This document shows, piece by piece, positions 15,677 through 24,612 of a stretch of DNA of 64,000 bases (the first letter of the stretch is position 1; each line of letters begins with the position of its first letter). A program made the position numbers and the translations under genes. The stretch lies in NCBI GenBank assembly GCA_900315775.1, contig ONAJ01000005.1, positions 1-64,000 on the forward strand, written 5' to 3'. This DNA comes from an uncultured Prevotella sp. (GTDB lineage Bacteria > Bacteroidota > Bacteroidia > Bacteroidales > Bacteroidaceae). The notes below the pieces were generated by a model. The model saw nothing but the letters and a program-made list of their open reading frames with translations. It had not been told where the DNA came from and searched no databases.

Positions 15677-17034
15677 CCCAATTCCTTTTTCTTCTTCAGT
15701 TTACTCATGTAACTAATCATGACAACGGCTGCCATCAAAGCGGCAGTAGCGTCCGACGCAGGAAGTGCTGCCCACACTCCGTCAATGCCCCATATCAGCG
15801 GCAGCACCACGAGTAGTGGAAGCAGTAGTAGCAACTGTCGTGACAACGACAGGAATATTGCTGTCTGTACCTTTCCTATGCATTGGAAGAAGTTTGTGAT
15901 GACCATCTGGAATCCTATTACCGGGAACACCAGCATATTCACTCTTATTGCGAATATCGACAGTTCTATGAGTGACTGGTCGGTGGTGAATATTCGTGCG
16001 CAGTAGTACGGCAGGAACATCGCTATGAGCCATCCTGTCAGCATGATAGCCGTTGCAGCCATCATCGATATATTCAGCACCCTCATCAGACGGTCGTAGT
16101 TCTCGGCACCATAGTTATATCCTGCTATGGGTTGCATTCCCTGGTTCACGCCCATCACGAACATTACAAACATCATGGCTATGGAGTTCGAAATGGAGTA
16201 TGACGCCACGTCCATATCGCCGCCGTAGCGCACCAGTTGGTTGTTCATGAAGATAACGATGATACACGCTGCCACGTTCATCAGGAAGGGCGAGATACCT
16301 ATGGCAATGATATTTCTCACCAATACCGCCTTCAACTTGTATATGCCGCTCTTCAGGTGTATTATCTCTTCCTTGTCCGAGAATATCCACAGCTGCCAGC
16401 AGAGGGCGAGGGTCTGCGACGTTATGGTAGCCATTGCGGCACCACGTATTCCCCAGCGGAATAGCCACACAAATGTAATCACGAGAACTATGTTACACGC
16501 TACGGTGAACAACGTGGCATACATAGCGTGACGAGGCTTTCCCGCCGCACGAAGGACAGCATTCATTCCGAAATACATGTGGGTAATCATATTGCCCAGC
16601 AGTATCACCTCCATAAACTCGCGGGCATAGGGCAACGTCACCTCGCTGGCACCGAAGAAACGGAGTATGGGGTCAAGGAACAACATACAGACAACCATAA
16701 ACAGGAAACCCACGATGAGATTCAGCGTCACAGTATTTCCCAGCAGTTCCTCCGCCGTCTTGTAGTCTTTCTGTCCAAGTTTCACAGAGATACATGTAGA
16801 AGCGCCCACACCCACAGCGGCACCGAAGGCTGCGCTGAGGTTCATGAAGGGGAATGTAATGCCGAGACCGGCAATGGCGTCGGCTCCCACTATCTGTCCT
16901 ATGAAAGCACGGTCTATTATGTTATAAAGGCTCGAAGCCGTCATCGCTACTATCGCTGGAGCAGCATACTGCCACAACAGCCTACCAACAGGTTTCGTAC
17001 CTAATTCTAACGTTGCTTGTTTCTTACTGTTCAT
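15673..17034 (-). CDS. MATE-family efflux transporter
   Basis: Twelve-helix integral membrane protein (453 aa) of the multidrug and toxin extrusion family, which exports cationic compounds in exchange for Na+ or H+. Two homologous halves are seen. The first has LWQYAAPAIVAMTASSLYN and GADAIAGLGITFPFMN, and the second MNVAACIIVIFMNNQLV with GVNQGMQPIAGYNYGA. The GMQPIAGYNYGA signature is characteristic. It is the first gene of the seven-gene minus operon, with a -7-like TAATTTTG (17050-17043) only 8 nt before its ATG. Confidence 0.93.
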   Translation of the reverse strand: MNSKKQATLELGTKPVGRLLWQYAAPAIVAMTASSLYNIIDRAFIGQIVGADAIAGLGITFPFMNLSAAFGAAVGVGASTCISVKLGQKDYKTAEELLGNTVTLNLIVGFLFMVVCMLFLDPILRFFGASEVTLPYAREFMEVILLGNMITHMYFGMNAVLRAAGKPRHAMYATLFTVACNIVLVITFVWLFRWGIRGAAMATITSQTLALCWQLWIFSDKEEIIHLKSGIYKLKAVLVRNIIAIGISPFLMNVAACIIVIFMNNQLVRYGGDMDVASYSISNSIAMMFVMFVMGVNQGMQPIAGYNYGAENYDRLMRVLNISMMAATAIMLTGWLIAMFLPYYCARIFTTDQSLIELSIFAIRVNMLVFPVIGFQMVITNFFQCIGKVQTAIFLSLSRQLLLLLPLLVVLPLIWGIDGVWAALPASDATAALMAAVVMISYMSKLKKKKELG

Positions 17035-17042
17035 TATGGGTG

Positions 17043-17050
17043 CAAAATTA
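17043..17050 (-). promoter_or_regulatory. -7-like element upstream of the MATE gene
   Basis: TAATTTTG on the minus strand, 8 nt before the ATG at 17034. No good -33 element is seen at the right distance. If real, the transcript would be nearly leaderless. Confidence 0.4.
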
Positions 17051-17123
17051 CAAAATATTTATGAAATAAATGATATGATTACAAAAAAACTCAATTCTCA
17101 ATTCTATATTCTCAATTTATTTG

Positions 17124-17131
17124 TACCTTTG
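17124..17131 (+). promoter_or_regulatory. -7 element upstream of the subtilase gene
   Basis: TACCTTTG, 21 nt before the ATG at 17153. A -33 TTG is not evident at the usual spacing. Confidence 0.5.
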
Positions 17132-17152
17132 CACATCCTATGACTACAACTC

Positions 17153-18553
17153 ATGAAGACAAAGATAACAACACTTCTCATTATAGCCGTCACCTTCGCC
17201 ACGTCGTCCCTTGCAGGAAATAACGATAAGGTGAAGAACCCTAACGGCAGATATACCCTCTACCGGCTGACACTTCGCGACAAGCAGGGCACACCCTACT
17301 CTCTCGAGCAGCCCGAGAAATTCCTTTCGCAAAAGGCTATCTGGCGACGCGAGAGACAACACCTACCGCTCGACTCTACCGACCTGCCCGTATCTCCGCA
17401 ACACCTCGAACAGATAGCCGCCACAGGTGTCGATATCATCTCGAAGAGCAAGTGGAACAATACCGTTCTCGTGCGCTCTCGTCGTAACGACGCCCTAAAG
17501 AAAGCACAACGACTGCCTTTTGTCAAGGACTCGAAATATGTGTGTACCGCCCCCGACTCGCTGACAGCAAAGCCCCAGCGCATGAACTACCATAAGGAGT
17601 TCACACGGTGGGACACCATAACCACGTCGGAATATAGCGTTACCGCCCAACAGATGGAGATGCTCGGAGGCATCCGACTTCATCATCGCGGATTTCGTGG
17701 CAAGGGAATGACGATAGCTGTTATGGACGGCGGTTTCATGAATGCCGACGCCATACCGTCGCTGAAAAAGGTTAAGGTAGTGGGCTATGCCGACTTTGTA
17801 TTCCCCAGGTCAAATAACATCTTCCGCGAGACAGATCACGGCACTATGGTGTTCTCCGTCATCGCCGTCGATGAGCCCGACCACTTCATAGGCTCCGCAC
17901 CCGATGCTGACTTTTGGCTATTGCGCTGCGAAGACACCCAGACGGAGTCACTGGCAGAGGAGGACTATTGGGCTGCGGCGGCAGAGTTTGCCGACTCCGT
18001 AGGCGTTGACATCATCAACTCCTCGGTGGGCTACTACCGCTTCGACGAGCGACGTACGGGCTACCGCTATCGCGACCAGAACGGACACACGGCACTAATA
18101 TCGAATACCGCATCTATGCTCGCCAACAAAGGAATACTGCTCGTAAACAGCGTTGGCAATGAGGGTATGGGACAATGGAAACGAATAAACTTCCCCTCGG
18201 ATGCCGAGAATATACTTACCGTGGGTGCTGTGAGTGCTGACGGCAAGAATGCAGCCTTCAGCAGCATAGGGCCCACCACCGACGGACGCATAAAGCCTGA
18301 TGTCATGGCACTGGGTTCTCCTGCCAGCGTCATCACGGGTCGTGGAACAGTAAGCAAAAACGTGGGGACATCATTCGCCGCCCCACAGGTGGCAGGACTG
18401 GCGGCATGTCTGTGGCAGGCACTGCCAAATCTCACAGCCTCAGAAATAATAAGTTTAATAAGGAGTAGCGGTAGTCAGGCTGATAGCCCCGACAACATCA
18501 TGGGTTACGGCATACCGAACTTCTGGCAAGCATATCGTTCAGCAACAAGATGA
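17153..18553 (+). CDS. secreted S8-family (subtilisin-like) serine protease
   Basis: Exported protease (466 aa). The signal peptide is about residues 1-21 (MKTKITTLLIIAVTFATSSLAG). An N-terminal region of about 165 residues acts as a likely propeptide. The catalytic triad is visible: Asp192 in TIAVMDGGF, His229 in DHGTMVFS and Ser407 in GTSFAAPQVAG, with the oxyanion Asn336 in VNSVGNEG. All needed residues are present, so it should be active. It is probably periplasmic or surface-located; no C-terminal sorting domain is seen. The stop overlaps the xseA start (ATGA), an odd pairing of a secreted protease with a DNA repair enzyme. Confidence 0.93.
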   Translation: MKTKITTLLIIAVTFATSSLAGNNDKVKNPNGRYTLYRLTLRDKQGTPYSLEQPEKFLSQKAIWRRERQHLPLDSTDLPVSPQHLEQIAATGVDIISKSKWNNTVLVRSRRNDALKKAQRLPFVKDSKYVCTAPDSLTAKPQRMNYHKEFTRWDTITTSEYSVTAQQMEMLGGIRLHHRGFRGKGMTIAVMDGGFMNADAIPSLKKVKVVGYADFVFPRSNNIFRETDHGTMVFSVIAVDEPDHFIGSAPDADFWLLRCEDTQTESLAEEDYWAAAAEFADSVGVDIINSSVGYYRFDERRTGYRYRDQNGHTALISNTASMLANKGILLVNSVGNEGMGQWKRINFPSDAENILTVGAVSADGKNAAFSSIGPTTDGRIKPDVMALGSPASVITGRGTVSKNVGTSFAAPQVAGLAACLWQALPNLTASEIISLIRSSGSQADSPDNIMGYGIPNFWQAYRSATR

Positions 18554-19734
18554 CACTTTACGAACTAAACCAACTGGTGCGCGAAGCAATAGATGCCGAG
18601 CTGTCCGACGAATACTGGGTGGAGGCAGAATTGTCCGAAGTACGCGAAGTACGCGGACATTGCTACCTCGAGTTAGTACAGTTCTCATCGAACATCGCAC
18701 CTAATACCTCACACCTCGCATCTCGCGAAGGTCGCACCCCCATTGCCCGCGCTTCGGCAAAGTGCTGGCAGAGCACGTGGACACTCATTCGTCCCCACTT
18801 CGAACGCATCACAGGACAGTCGCTGAGTGTCGGTATGAAGGTCCTTCTGAAGGTCTATCCGCAGTTCCACGAAGCTTACGGATTCTCGTGGATCGTTACC
18901 GACATAGACCCGACATTCACCTTAGGCGATATGGCACGACGCCGTCAGGAGATAATCAGACAGTTGAAGGAAGAAGGTGTTTTCGACCTCCAGAAGTCAC
19001 TCCAACTGCCCATTTTCTGTCAACGCATAGCGGTTATAAGCAGCGCTAACTCAGCGGGTTATGGCGACTTCATTAATCAACTTATTAACAACGACTTCGG
19101 CTTCCGTTTTGAAACTACTCTCTTCCCTGCTACCATGCAGGGTGACGACGTGGAGCCGAGCATCATCAACGCCCTCAACAAGGTAAACTCTTCACCCGAT
19201 TTCGACTGCGTCGTCATCATTCGTGGAGGGGGAGCTACCACCGATCTCTCAGGCTTCGACACCCTAATGCTGGCAGAGAACGTGGCAAATTTCCCACTGC
19301 CAATAATTACGGGCATTGGACACGAGCGTGACGAGAGCGTACTCGACCTTGTTTCCCACACCAGCGTGAAGACTCCTACCGCTGTGGCTGCCTTCCTCAT
19401 AGACCATCTGTGTCAGATAAACGACTTCCTGATAACAGCCCAGGAAACCATATCGCGACTTTTCTCGCTCTATGCCGTGCGTCAGGAGGCACGACTTGAC
19501 AGCCTGTATTCACGACTTCAGCCAGCCATTAACAGCAAGATGCAACGCGAACTACACCGTCTGCAGCTTCTCGGGCAGCGCGCGACGAGTCTTGACCCCA
19601 CACTCCTACTCCAGCGGGGTTACAGCATAACTCTCGTCAATGGTAAGGCACTACGCGACCCTGCCGACGTGAAGCCTGGCGACGAGATAACCACACGGCT
19701 CGAGAAAGGCACTATTAAGTCAAAAGTATTGTAA
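18550..19734 (+). CDS. xseA: exodeoxyribonuclease VII large subunit
   Basis: Large subunit (394 aa) of the single-strand-specific bidirectional exonuclease. An N-terminal OB-fold (YELNQLVREAIDAELSDEYWVEAELSEV) is followed by the catalytic domain with FCQRIAVISSANSAGYGDF, VVIIRGGGATTDLSGFD and GIGHERDESVLDLVSHTSVKTPTA. The C-terminus carries the coiled-coil region and the RGYSITLVNGKAL tail. A stretch near residues 40-60 (NIAPNTSHLASREGRTPIA) is longer and less conserved than usual. It is followed 22 bp later by xseB. Confidence 0.95.
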   Translation: MTLYELNQLVREAIDAELSDEYWVEAELSEVREVRGHCYLELVQFSSNIAPNTSHLASREGRTPIARASAKCWQSTWTLIRPHFERITGQSLSVGMKVLLKVYPQFHEAYGFSWIVTDIDPTFTLGDMARRRQEIIRQLKEEGVFDLQKSLQLPIFCQRIAVISSANSAGYGDFINQLINNDFGFRFETTLFPATMQGDDVEPSIINALNKVNSSPDFDCVVIIRGGGATTDLSGFDTLMLAENVANFPLPIITGIGHERDESVLDLVSHTSVKTPTAVAAFLIDHLCQINDFLITAQETISRLFSLYAVRQEARLDSLYSRLQPAINSKMQRELHRLQLLGQRATSLDPTLLLQRGYSITLVNGKALRDPADVKPGDEITTRLEKGTIKSKVL

Positions 19735-19756
19735 AACTGAAAAAACAATAATAAAA

Positions 19757-19933
19757 ATGAAGTACGAAGAAGAAGTAAAGCGCCTTGAACAGATAGTACA
19801 ACAAATGGAGCGCGGCGACCTCGACATTGACCAGTTAACAGAGCAACTTAAAGAGGCGCAGCGCATTATAAAGTCCTGTAAGGCAAAGCTTACCAAGACC
19901 GATGCTGAAATAAAACAGCTACTCGAGGGCTAA
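19757..19933 (+). CDS. xseB: exodeoxyribonuclease VII small subunit
   Basis: A 58-residue helical protein, MKYEEEVKRLEQIVQQMERG, then DLDIDQLTEQLKEAQRIIKS, then CKAKLTKTDAEIKQLLEG. The ERGDLDIDQLTEQLKEA pattern is typical of XseB, several copies of which bind the XseA coiled coil. It lies 22 bp after xseA in the same direction, as usual. The stop is followed directly by the hairpin at 19934-19952. Confidence 0.93.
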   Translation: MKYEEEVKRLEQIVQQMERGDLDIDQLTEQLKEAQRIIKSCKAKLTKTDAEIKQLLEG

Positions 19934-19952
19934 CTCGCTTTATACAAGCGAG
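19934..19952. terminator. hairpin at the xseB/deoD convergent junction
   Basis: CTCGCTT (19934-19940) and AAGCGAG (19946-19952) flank a five-base loop. It starts one base after the xseB stop and includes the deoD stop codon, so it can serve both transcripts. Confidence 0.55.
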
Positions 19953-20647
19953 AAAGCCACCTCCATCATGTGTGTGAACGATGTCTGACGCTCCTCGGAA
20001 GACGTCACCTCACCAGTCAGGATGTTGTCCGAGATAGTGCAGATAACCAAAGCACGATTTCCTGAGCGCGCAGCATTCATGTAGAGCGACGGAGCTTCCA
20101 TCTCTACCGCCAGCACTCCCATGTTCATCCACTTGTCGTTATGAGCGTTCTCTGTGTAGAACGTATCCGACGAGAACACGTTACCAACCTTATATTTATA
20201 TCCGAACTTCTCGCAGGCATCGGCAGCACCGCGTACCAAGTCGAAATCAGCAATAGGAGCAAATGTTCCTGGCAACTCATACTGACAAGCGTAGTTGGAA
20301 TTAGTGCACGAACCAAGCGCAATAACAAGGTCACCCACGCCAAGGTCCTTGTGTATAGAACCTGCAGAACCCACGCGGATGATGGTCTTAACACCGTAGA
20401 AGTTAAACAGCTCATAGGTATAAATACCGATGGAAGGAATACCCATTCCATGACCCATAACACTTACTCGCTTTCCTTTATATGTACCCGTGAATCCCAG
20501 CATATTTCTCACGCCATTAAACTTTACAGGGTTCTCAAGGAAGTTGTCTGCCATAAATTGCACTCTCAGCGGATCGCCCGCCATAATCACTGTCTCAGCA
20601 ATCTCACCATACTGAGCCTCAATGTGTGGAGTTGGTACTTTACTCAT
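19940..20647 (-). CDS. deoD: purine-nucleoside phosphorylase, DeoD type
   Basis: Hexameric nucleoside phosphorylase (235 aa) that splits purine (deoxy)nucleosides with phosphate for salvage. Family marks are TPHIEAQYGEIAETVIMAGDPLR at the N-terminus, VSVMGHGMGIPSIGIYTYEL, IIRVGSAGSIHKDLGVGDLVIA and the base/sugar site AVEMEAPSLYMNA, followed by ICTISDNILTGE with the catalytic Asp. Length is typical. It is a single gene with its own promoter at 20683-20715, converging on xseB. Confidence 0.95.
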   Translation of the reverse strand: MSKVPTPHIEAQYGEIAETVIMAGDPLRVQFMADNFLENPVKFNGVRNMLGFTGTYKGKRVSVMGHGMGIPSIGIYTYELFNFYGVKTIIRVGSAGSIHKDLGVGDLVIALGSCTNSNYACQYELPGTFAPIADFDLVRGAADACEKFGYKYKVGNVFSSDTFYTENAHNDKWMNMGVLAVEMEAPSLYMNAARSGNRALVICTISDNILTGEVTSSEERQTSFTHMMEVAFSLV

Positions 20648-20682
20648 AGTATATTTTTCATTAAAGTTATAAAATTCAGCGA

Positions 20683-20715
20683 CAAAGATACAAAGAATTC
20701 TCCGATATCACCAAA
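20683..20715 (-). promoter_or_regulatory. promoter of deoD
   Basis: Minus-strand TTTG (20715-20712), 21 bp, TATCTTTG (20690-20683), 35 nt before the deoD ATG. Confidence 0.7.
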
Positions 20716-20747
20716 TTTTTAAGCAGCGAATGCAGAAAAAAATATAT

Positions 20748-21833
20748 TTACTCTATTGAATCGAGAAGAAAGTTGCTAAACTTCTCCTCAACAATATTGC
20801 TGATATTCTGCCTAGCGACGTCAGGACGCATAGCATCCTCAAAGGATATGATTGGTGGGTTAATGCACTCCACACGGGCAAAGCCTGCCTTAAGGAGTTG
20901 TTCGTGGTCGCTAATTCTACCCGCTAAAAGACAGACGGGGACATTACGGGAATGTTTCAGGATTCCCATTGGTAACTTACCCATCAACGTTTGTCTGTCG
21001 GCAGAGCCTTCGCCAGTGATAACGAGGTCAGCATTCTTTACGATTTCGTCGAAGTTGATGGATTCAAGCAACAGTTCAATACCTGACCGACATTTAGCGT
21101 TGAGGTATTGTAGAAAAGCATAACCCAATCCTCCGGCAGCACCAGCACCTTCTTTCTCAGAACGGTCATAGCCGAAATGTTTGGCAGAGAGTTTGGCAAA
21201 CTTCCTGGCTCGCTCATCAAGGTGTTGCACCATAGCGGATGTAGCACCTTTCTGCGGGGCAAAGACTCTGGCTGCGCCATTCTCGCCACACAAAGGATTT
21301 TTGACATCGGAGGCGATGGTGAAACGTACATCACGGAGTTCTTTGATATCATCAAATGTGCCCTGCTTTGTCCACGCATCGATAAGCGCCTTGAGCATTC
21401 CTGTGCCGGCATCGCTGGTAGCACTACCTCCAAGCCCCACGATGATATGTCTTGCTCCCCATTGAACAGCATCGACCACCAGCTGACCAACACCATAGCT
21501 CGTGGCCATCAGCGGATTTCGCTCTTCTTGCGTCAACAACGTCAGTCCGCAAGCCTGCGAACTTTCTATCACCGCCTCTTCGTCACGTAGCAGATACCGA
21601 GCTGTTACGGGACGCATCAACGGGTCGTAAACAATTATTTCACGTATCTTGCCACCTATTGCGGCATAAAAAGCGTCAACAAATCCTTCGCCGCCATCGC
21701 TGACAGGTACTTGCACAATCTCTGCGTCCGGACAAGTGCGTAACACGCCATCTGCCACTGCCCGATTAGTCTCAACAGACGTCAAGCAACCTTTAAAAGA
21801 ATCTATCGCTAAAACAACTTTCCTTGGTCGCAT
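20748..21833 (-). CDS. glycerate kinase, GlxK/GarK type
   Basis: Phosphorylates glycerate to phosphoglycerate (361 aa). The start KVVLAIDSFKGCLTSVETNRA and the segments VPVSDGGEGFVDAF, VGLGGSATSDAGTGML and GAAGGLGYAFLQYLNA are diagnostic of the type 1 glycerate kinase family. VITGEGSADRQTLMGKLPMGI near the C-terminus completes the pattern. It is the last gene of the ROK-sua5-clc-fmt-glycerate kinase operon, 11 bp after fmt, and no other glycerate or glyoxylate genes are nearby. Confidence 0.93.
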   Translation of the reverse strand: MRPRKVVLAIDSFKGCLTSVETNRAVADGVLRTCPDAEIVQVPVSDGGEGFVDAFYAAIGGKIREIIVYDPLMRPVTARYLLRDEEAVIESSQACGLTLLTQEERNPLMATSYGVGQLVVDAVQWGARHIIVGLGGSATSDAGTGMLKALIDAWTKQGTFDDIKELRDVRFTIASDVKNPLCGENGAARVFAPQKGATSAMVQHLDERARKFAKLSAKHFGYDRSEKEGAGAAGGLGYAFLQYLNAKCRSGIELLLESINFDEIVKNADLVITGEGSADRQTLMGKLPMGILKHSRNVPVCLLAGRISDHEQLLKAGFARVECINPPIISFEDAMRPDVARQNISNIVEEKFSNFLLDSIE

Positions 21834-21844
21834 TCCTTATCGTG

Positions 21845-22819
21845 TTACTCAACCCTGCACTCTACGATTTGTCGGTAGCCGTTTAGGAAGTCATGGGCTG
21901 CCATACGACGTTTGCCGCTTAATTGAATTTCAAGGAGTTGCAATTGTAGGTCTGTGGTGTTGACGTAGAGTGCACCGGAGTCTGTGACAATAGTGCCTGC
22001 CTCGTCGTTTGAGGGTCGTGTAGTCTTTGTGGTTTTATATACTTTCAGCTCTGTCACCTTGCCGTCGGGTGTCACGAGTGTTGTCCACGCTCCTGGGTAG
22101 GGACTTAATCCGCGAATGAAGTCGTTGATGCGTTTGGCGTTTTGTTGCCAGTTTATGCGACAGGTGTCTTTGAATATCTTCGGTGCTGTGGGCAGTTCTG
22201 TGTCGTCAGTCATCTGTTCCTGCGACATGCTCTCTACTCTACCGTCACCGCTGATGATAAGGTCTATAGTCTTCACGGCAATTTCTGCACCAAGTGTCAT
22301 CAGTCCGTCATATACGTCTTCTACGTTATAGTCATCGGCTATTGGGAAGCGCTCTTGCATTATGACACGTCCCGTATCAATGTCGTGATCAAGGAAGAAG
22401 GTGGTGACGCCTGTTTCCTTCTCGCCGTTGATGATTGCCCAGTTTATTGGTGCTGCGCCACGATATTTCGGCAGTAGTGCTGCGTGGACATTGAAGGTGC
22501 CGTAGCGCGGCATTGCCCACACCACTTCGGGTAGCATACGGAAAGCGACAACGACTTGTAGGTCGGCACGATATTCGCGTAGCTGCTGGAGGAAAATTTC
22601 GTCCTTCATCTTCACTGGCTGCAGCACGGGGATATTGTTTTCCAAGGCATAGGTCTTTACCTGCGAGGGTTGTAGTGTCTCATGATGACGTCCTACGGGT
22701 TTGTCGGGTTGTGTTACTACTGCTACAACGTTATATCCTCCTTCTACAAGTCGGCTTAGTGTTCCCACCGCGAACTCGGGGGTTCCCATGAAGATTATTC
22801 TCAAGTCTTTCTTATCCAT
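21845..22819 (-). CDS. fmt: methionyl-tRNA formyltransferase
   Basis: Formylates initiator Met-tRNA using 10-formyl-tetrahydrofolate (324 aa from the ATG at 22819). A GTG seven codons upstream would overlap the CLC gene and is less likely. The formyltransferase domain shows RIIFMGTPEFAVGTLSRLVEG and FNVHAALLPKYRGAAPINWAI, with catalytic Asn and His. GVTTFFLDHDIDTG contains the catalytic Asp. The C-terminal domain (INDFIRGLSPYPGAWTTL) binds tRNA. The length matches the family. Confidence 0.96.
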   Translation of the reverse strand: MDKKDLRIIFMGTPEFAVGTLSRLVEGGYNVVAVVTQPDKPVGRHHETLQPSQVKTYALENNIPVLQPVKMKDEIFLQQLREYRADLQVVVAFRMLPEVVWAMPRYGTFNVHAALLPKYRGAAPINWAIINGEKETGVTTFFLDHDIDTGRVIMQERFPIADDYNVEDVYDGLMTLGAEIAVKTIDLIISGDGRVESMSQEQMTDDTELPTAPKIFKDTCRINWQQNAKRINDFIRGLSPYPGAWTTLVTPDGKVTELKVYKTTKTTRPSNDEAGTIVTDSGALYVNTTDLQLQLLEIQLSGKRRMAAHDFLNGYRQIVECRVE

Positions 22820-22829
22820 ATTTATTATA

Positions 22830-24608
22830 TTACTCTGCACTCATGTCTGCCACCATCTGACGATACTGCGAATAGAGTCGCGAATGCGTGATATATCCTA
22901 CCAGTATGCCGTTGCTGTCTTCTACGGGCAGCATGGTGGCTTTTGTCTGTTCAAACTTATGCATGACCTCCTCGACGGAATCGTTAACACCGAGTTTCGC
23001 CTGTGGCTGACACATTAGCTGATACACCTCAAAGTGGTTGTATAGTTCTGTGCGGAACATTATGTTTCGTATGTTATTGATATGTACTTCGCCGAGCAGT
23101 CGTCCTACTGTGTCGAGTACGGGCAGCACAGGCATCTTACTGCGGCTTATGGCGTGAACGAGACGTTGGAGCGACATGTCTGGCTGTACGTAAGTAAACT
23201 CCGTATCAACGATGCTCTCAAGACTCATCAGCGTCAGTGCTGCGTGATCCGTATGGTGAGTTATCAGTTTTCCTTCACGAGCAAGACGCATGCCGTAGAT
23301 GCTGTGCGGCTCGAAAATGTTTATGGTAAGGAAGGCGAAAATGCTTACCACCATAAGAGGTATGAACATAGCATAGCCTCCCGTGAGTTCCGCGATGAGG
23401 AATACTCCCGTTAGCGGGGCATGCATAACACCAGCCATCACCGCCGCCATTCCCAGCATAGCGAAGTTCTTCTCTGGAATGTAAATACCTATCTGTTCCA
23501 TATTCCACACTCGGGCAAAGAAGAAACCTCCGACGGCACCGATGAACAGCGATGGTGCGAAAGTACCGCCGCAGCCACCGCCACCGTTTGTAGCCGACGT
23601 TGCGAACACCTTAGTGGCGAGGACGAAGAAGATGTAGAGCACCAGCCACCTGCCGTCACCGGCAAAGATAGAGTTGTTCATCACCTGAGCCCAGTCAGCC
23701 TCGGTCTTTCCATTAAGAAGGATGTTTATGCTGGAGTAGCCCTCGCCGTAGAGCGCAGGAAAAAGGAATATCAGCATGCTGAGGACTATGCCGCCCAGGA
23801 GCAGTCGCTGGTAAGAATGGCGCAGTCGCGAGAAGATGCCCTCGCAGAAGTTCATGGTGCGTATGAAGTACAAACTTATCAATCCACCAAAAACGCCCAA
23901 CAGTATGTATGCCGGCACACGTTCTATCATCCACCCGTCGCTCATAGTGTATTGGAACAGCGAGTCGGAGCCGTTGAAGAGATAGTTAAAGAGTACCGCA
24001 GTGACGGCGCTGACGAGGATAGGTAGCAGCGACGCCATAGTAAGGTCAATCATTAGCACCTCGAGGGTGAACACCAATCCTGCTATCGGGGCCTTGAAGA
24101 TGCCCGCAATGGCGGCGGCAGCACCACAGCCCACGAGGAGCATCAGTGTACGGTTGTCCATCTTGAACGCCTTACCCAAATTGCTGCCTATGGCGGAGCC
24201 GGTGAGCACGATAGGCGCCTCGGCACCCACAGAACCACCGAACCCGATAGTTATTGCCGATGCTATTACAGAACTCCACATATTGTGTGCTTTCAGTCGG
24301 CTACGTTTTGAGGATATGGCATAGAGGATGCGTGTAATACCGTGAGAAATGTTGTCCTTGACAATGTGTTTTATAAATAGCGATGTGAGATAGATACCTA
24401 TGACTGGATAAACCAAATAGAGCCAGTTGACGTCGTTAGCAACAAAGCCCGACGTCAGGAGGAGCTGTATCTGACGTATTATCCAGTGGAGCACAAAGGC
24501 AGCAACGGCGGCGAAGAAACCCACAAAGACAGCTAGCAACAAGACGAACTGCTTGTCGCTGACGTGACTTTCGCGCCACTCTACTATTCTTCGTATAAAG
24601 GTTATCAA
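22830..24608 (-). CDS. CLC-family chloride channel/transporter with C-terminal CBS pair
   Basis: Homodimeric anion permease (592 aa): a CLC membrane domain (about 20-440) followed by two CBS domains (about 455-590). The gating glutamate is present (Glu130 in GFGGSVGAEAPIVL). In APIAGLVFTLEVLMI the position aligned with the internal proton glutamate of E. coli ClC (Glu203) is Val184, as in CLC channels. A passive channel is therefore possible. The first codon appears to be TTG at 24608, since no ATG or GTG fits between the Sua5 stop and WRESHVSDKQF. Operon neighbours are unrelated in function. Confidence 0.88.
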   Translation of the reverse strand: MITFIRRIVEWRESHVSDKQFVLLLAVFVGFFAAVAAFVLHWIIRQIQLLLTSGFVANDVNWLYLVYPVIGIYLTSLFIKHIVKDNISHGITRILYAISSKRSRLKAHNMWSSVIASAITIGFGGSVGAEAPIVLTGSAIGSNLGKAFKMDNRTLMLLVGCGAAAAIAGIFKAPIAGLVFTLEVLMIDLTMASLLPILVSAVTAVLFNYLFNGSDSLFQYTMSDGWMIERVPAYILLGVFGGLISLYFIRTMNFCEGIFSRLRHSYQRLLLGGIVLSMLIFLFPALYGEGYSSINILLNGKTEADWAQVMNNSIFAGDGRWLVLYIFFVLATKVFATSATNGGGGCGGTFAPSLFIGAVGGFFFARVWNMEQIGIYIPEKNFAMLGMAAVMAGVMHAPLTGVFLIAELTGGYAMFIPLMVVSIFAFLTINIFEPHSIYGMRLAREGKLITHHTDHAALTLMSLESIVDTEFTYVQPDMSLQRLVHAISRSKMPVLPVLDTVGRLLGEVHINNIRNIMFRTELYNHFEVYQLMCQPQAKLGVNDSVEEVMHKFEQTKATMLPVEDSNGILVGYITHSRLYSQYRQMVADMSAE

Positions 24609-24612
24609 ACTA

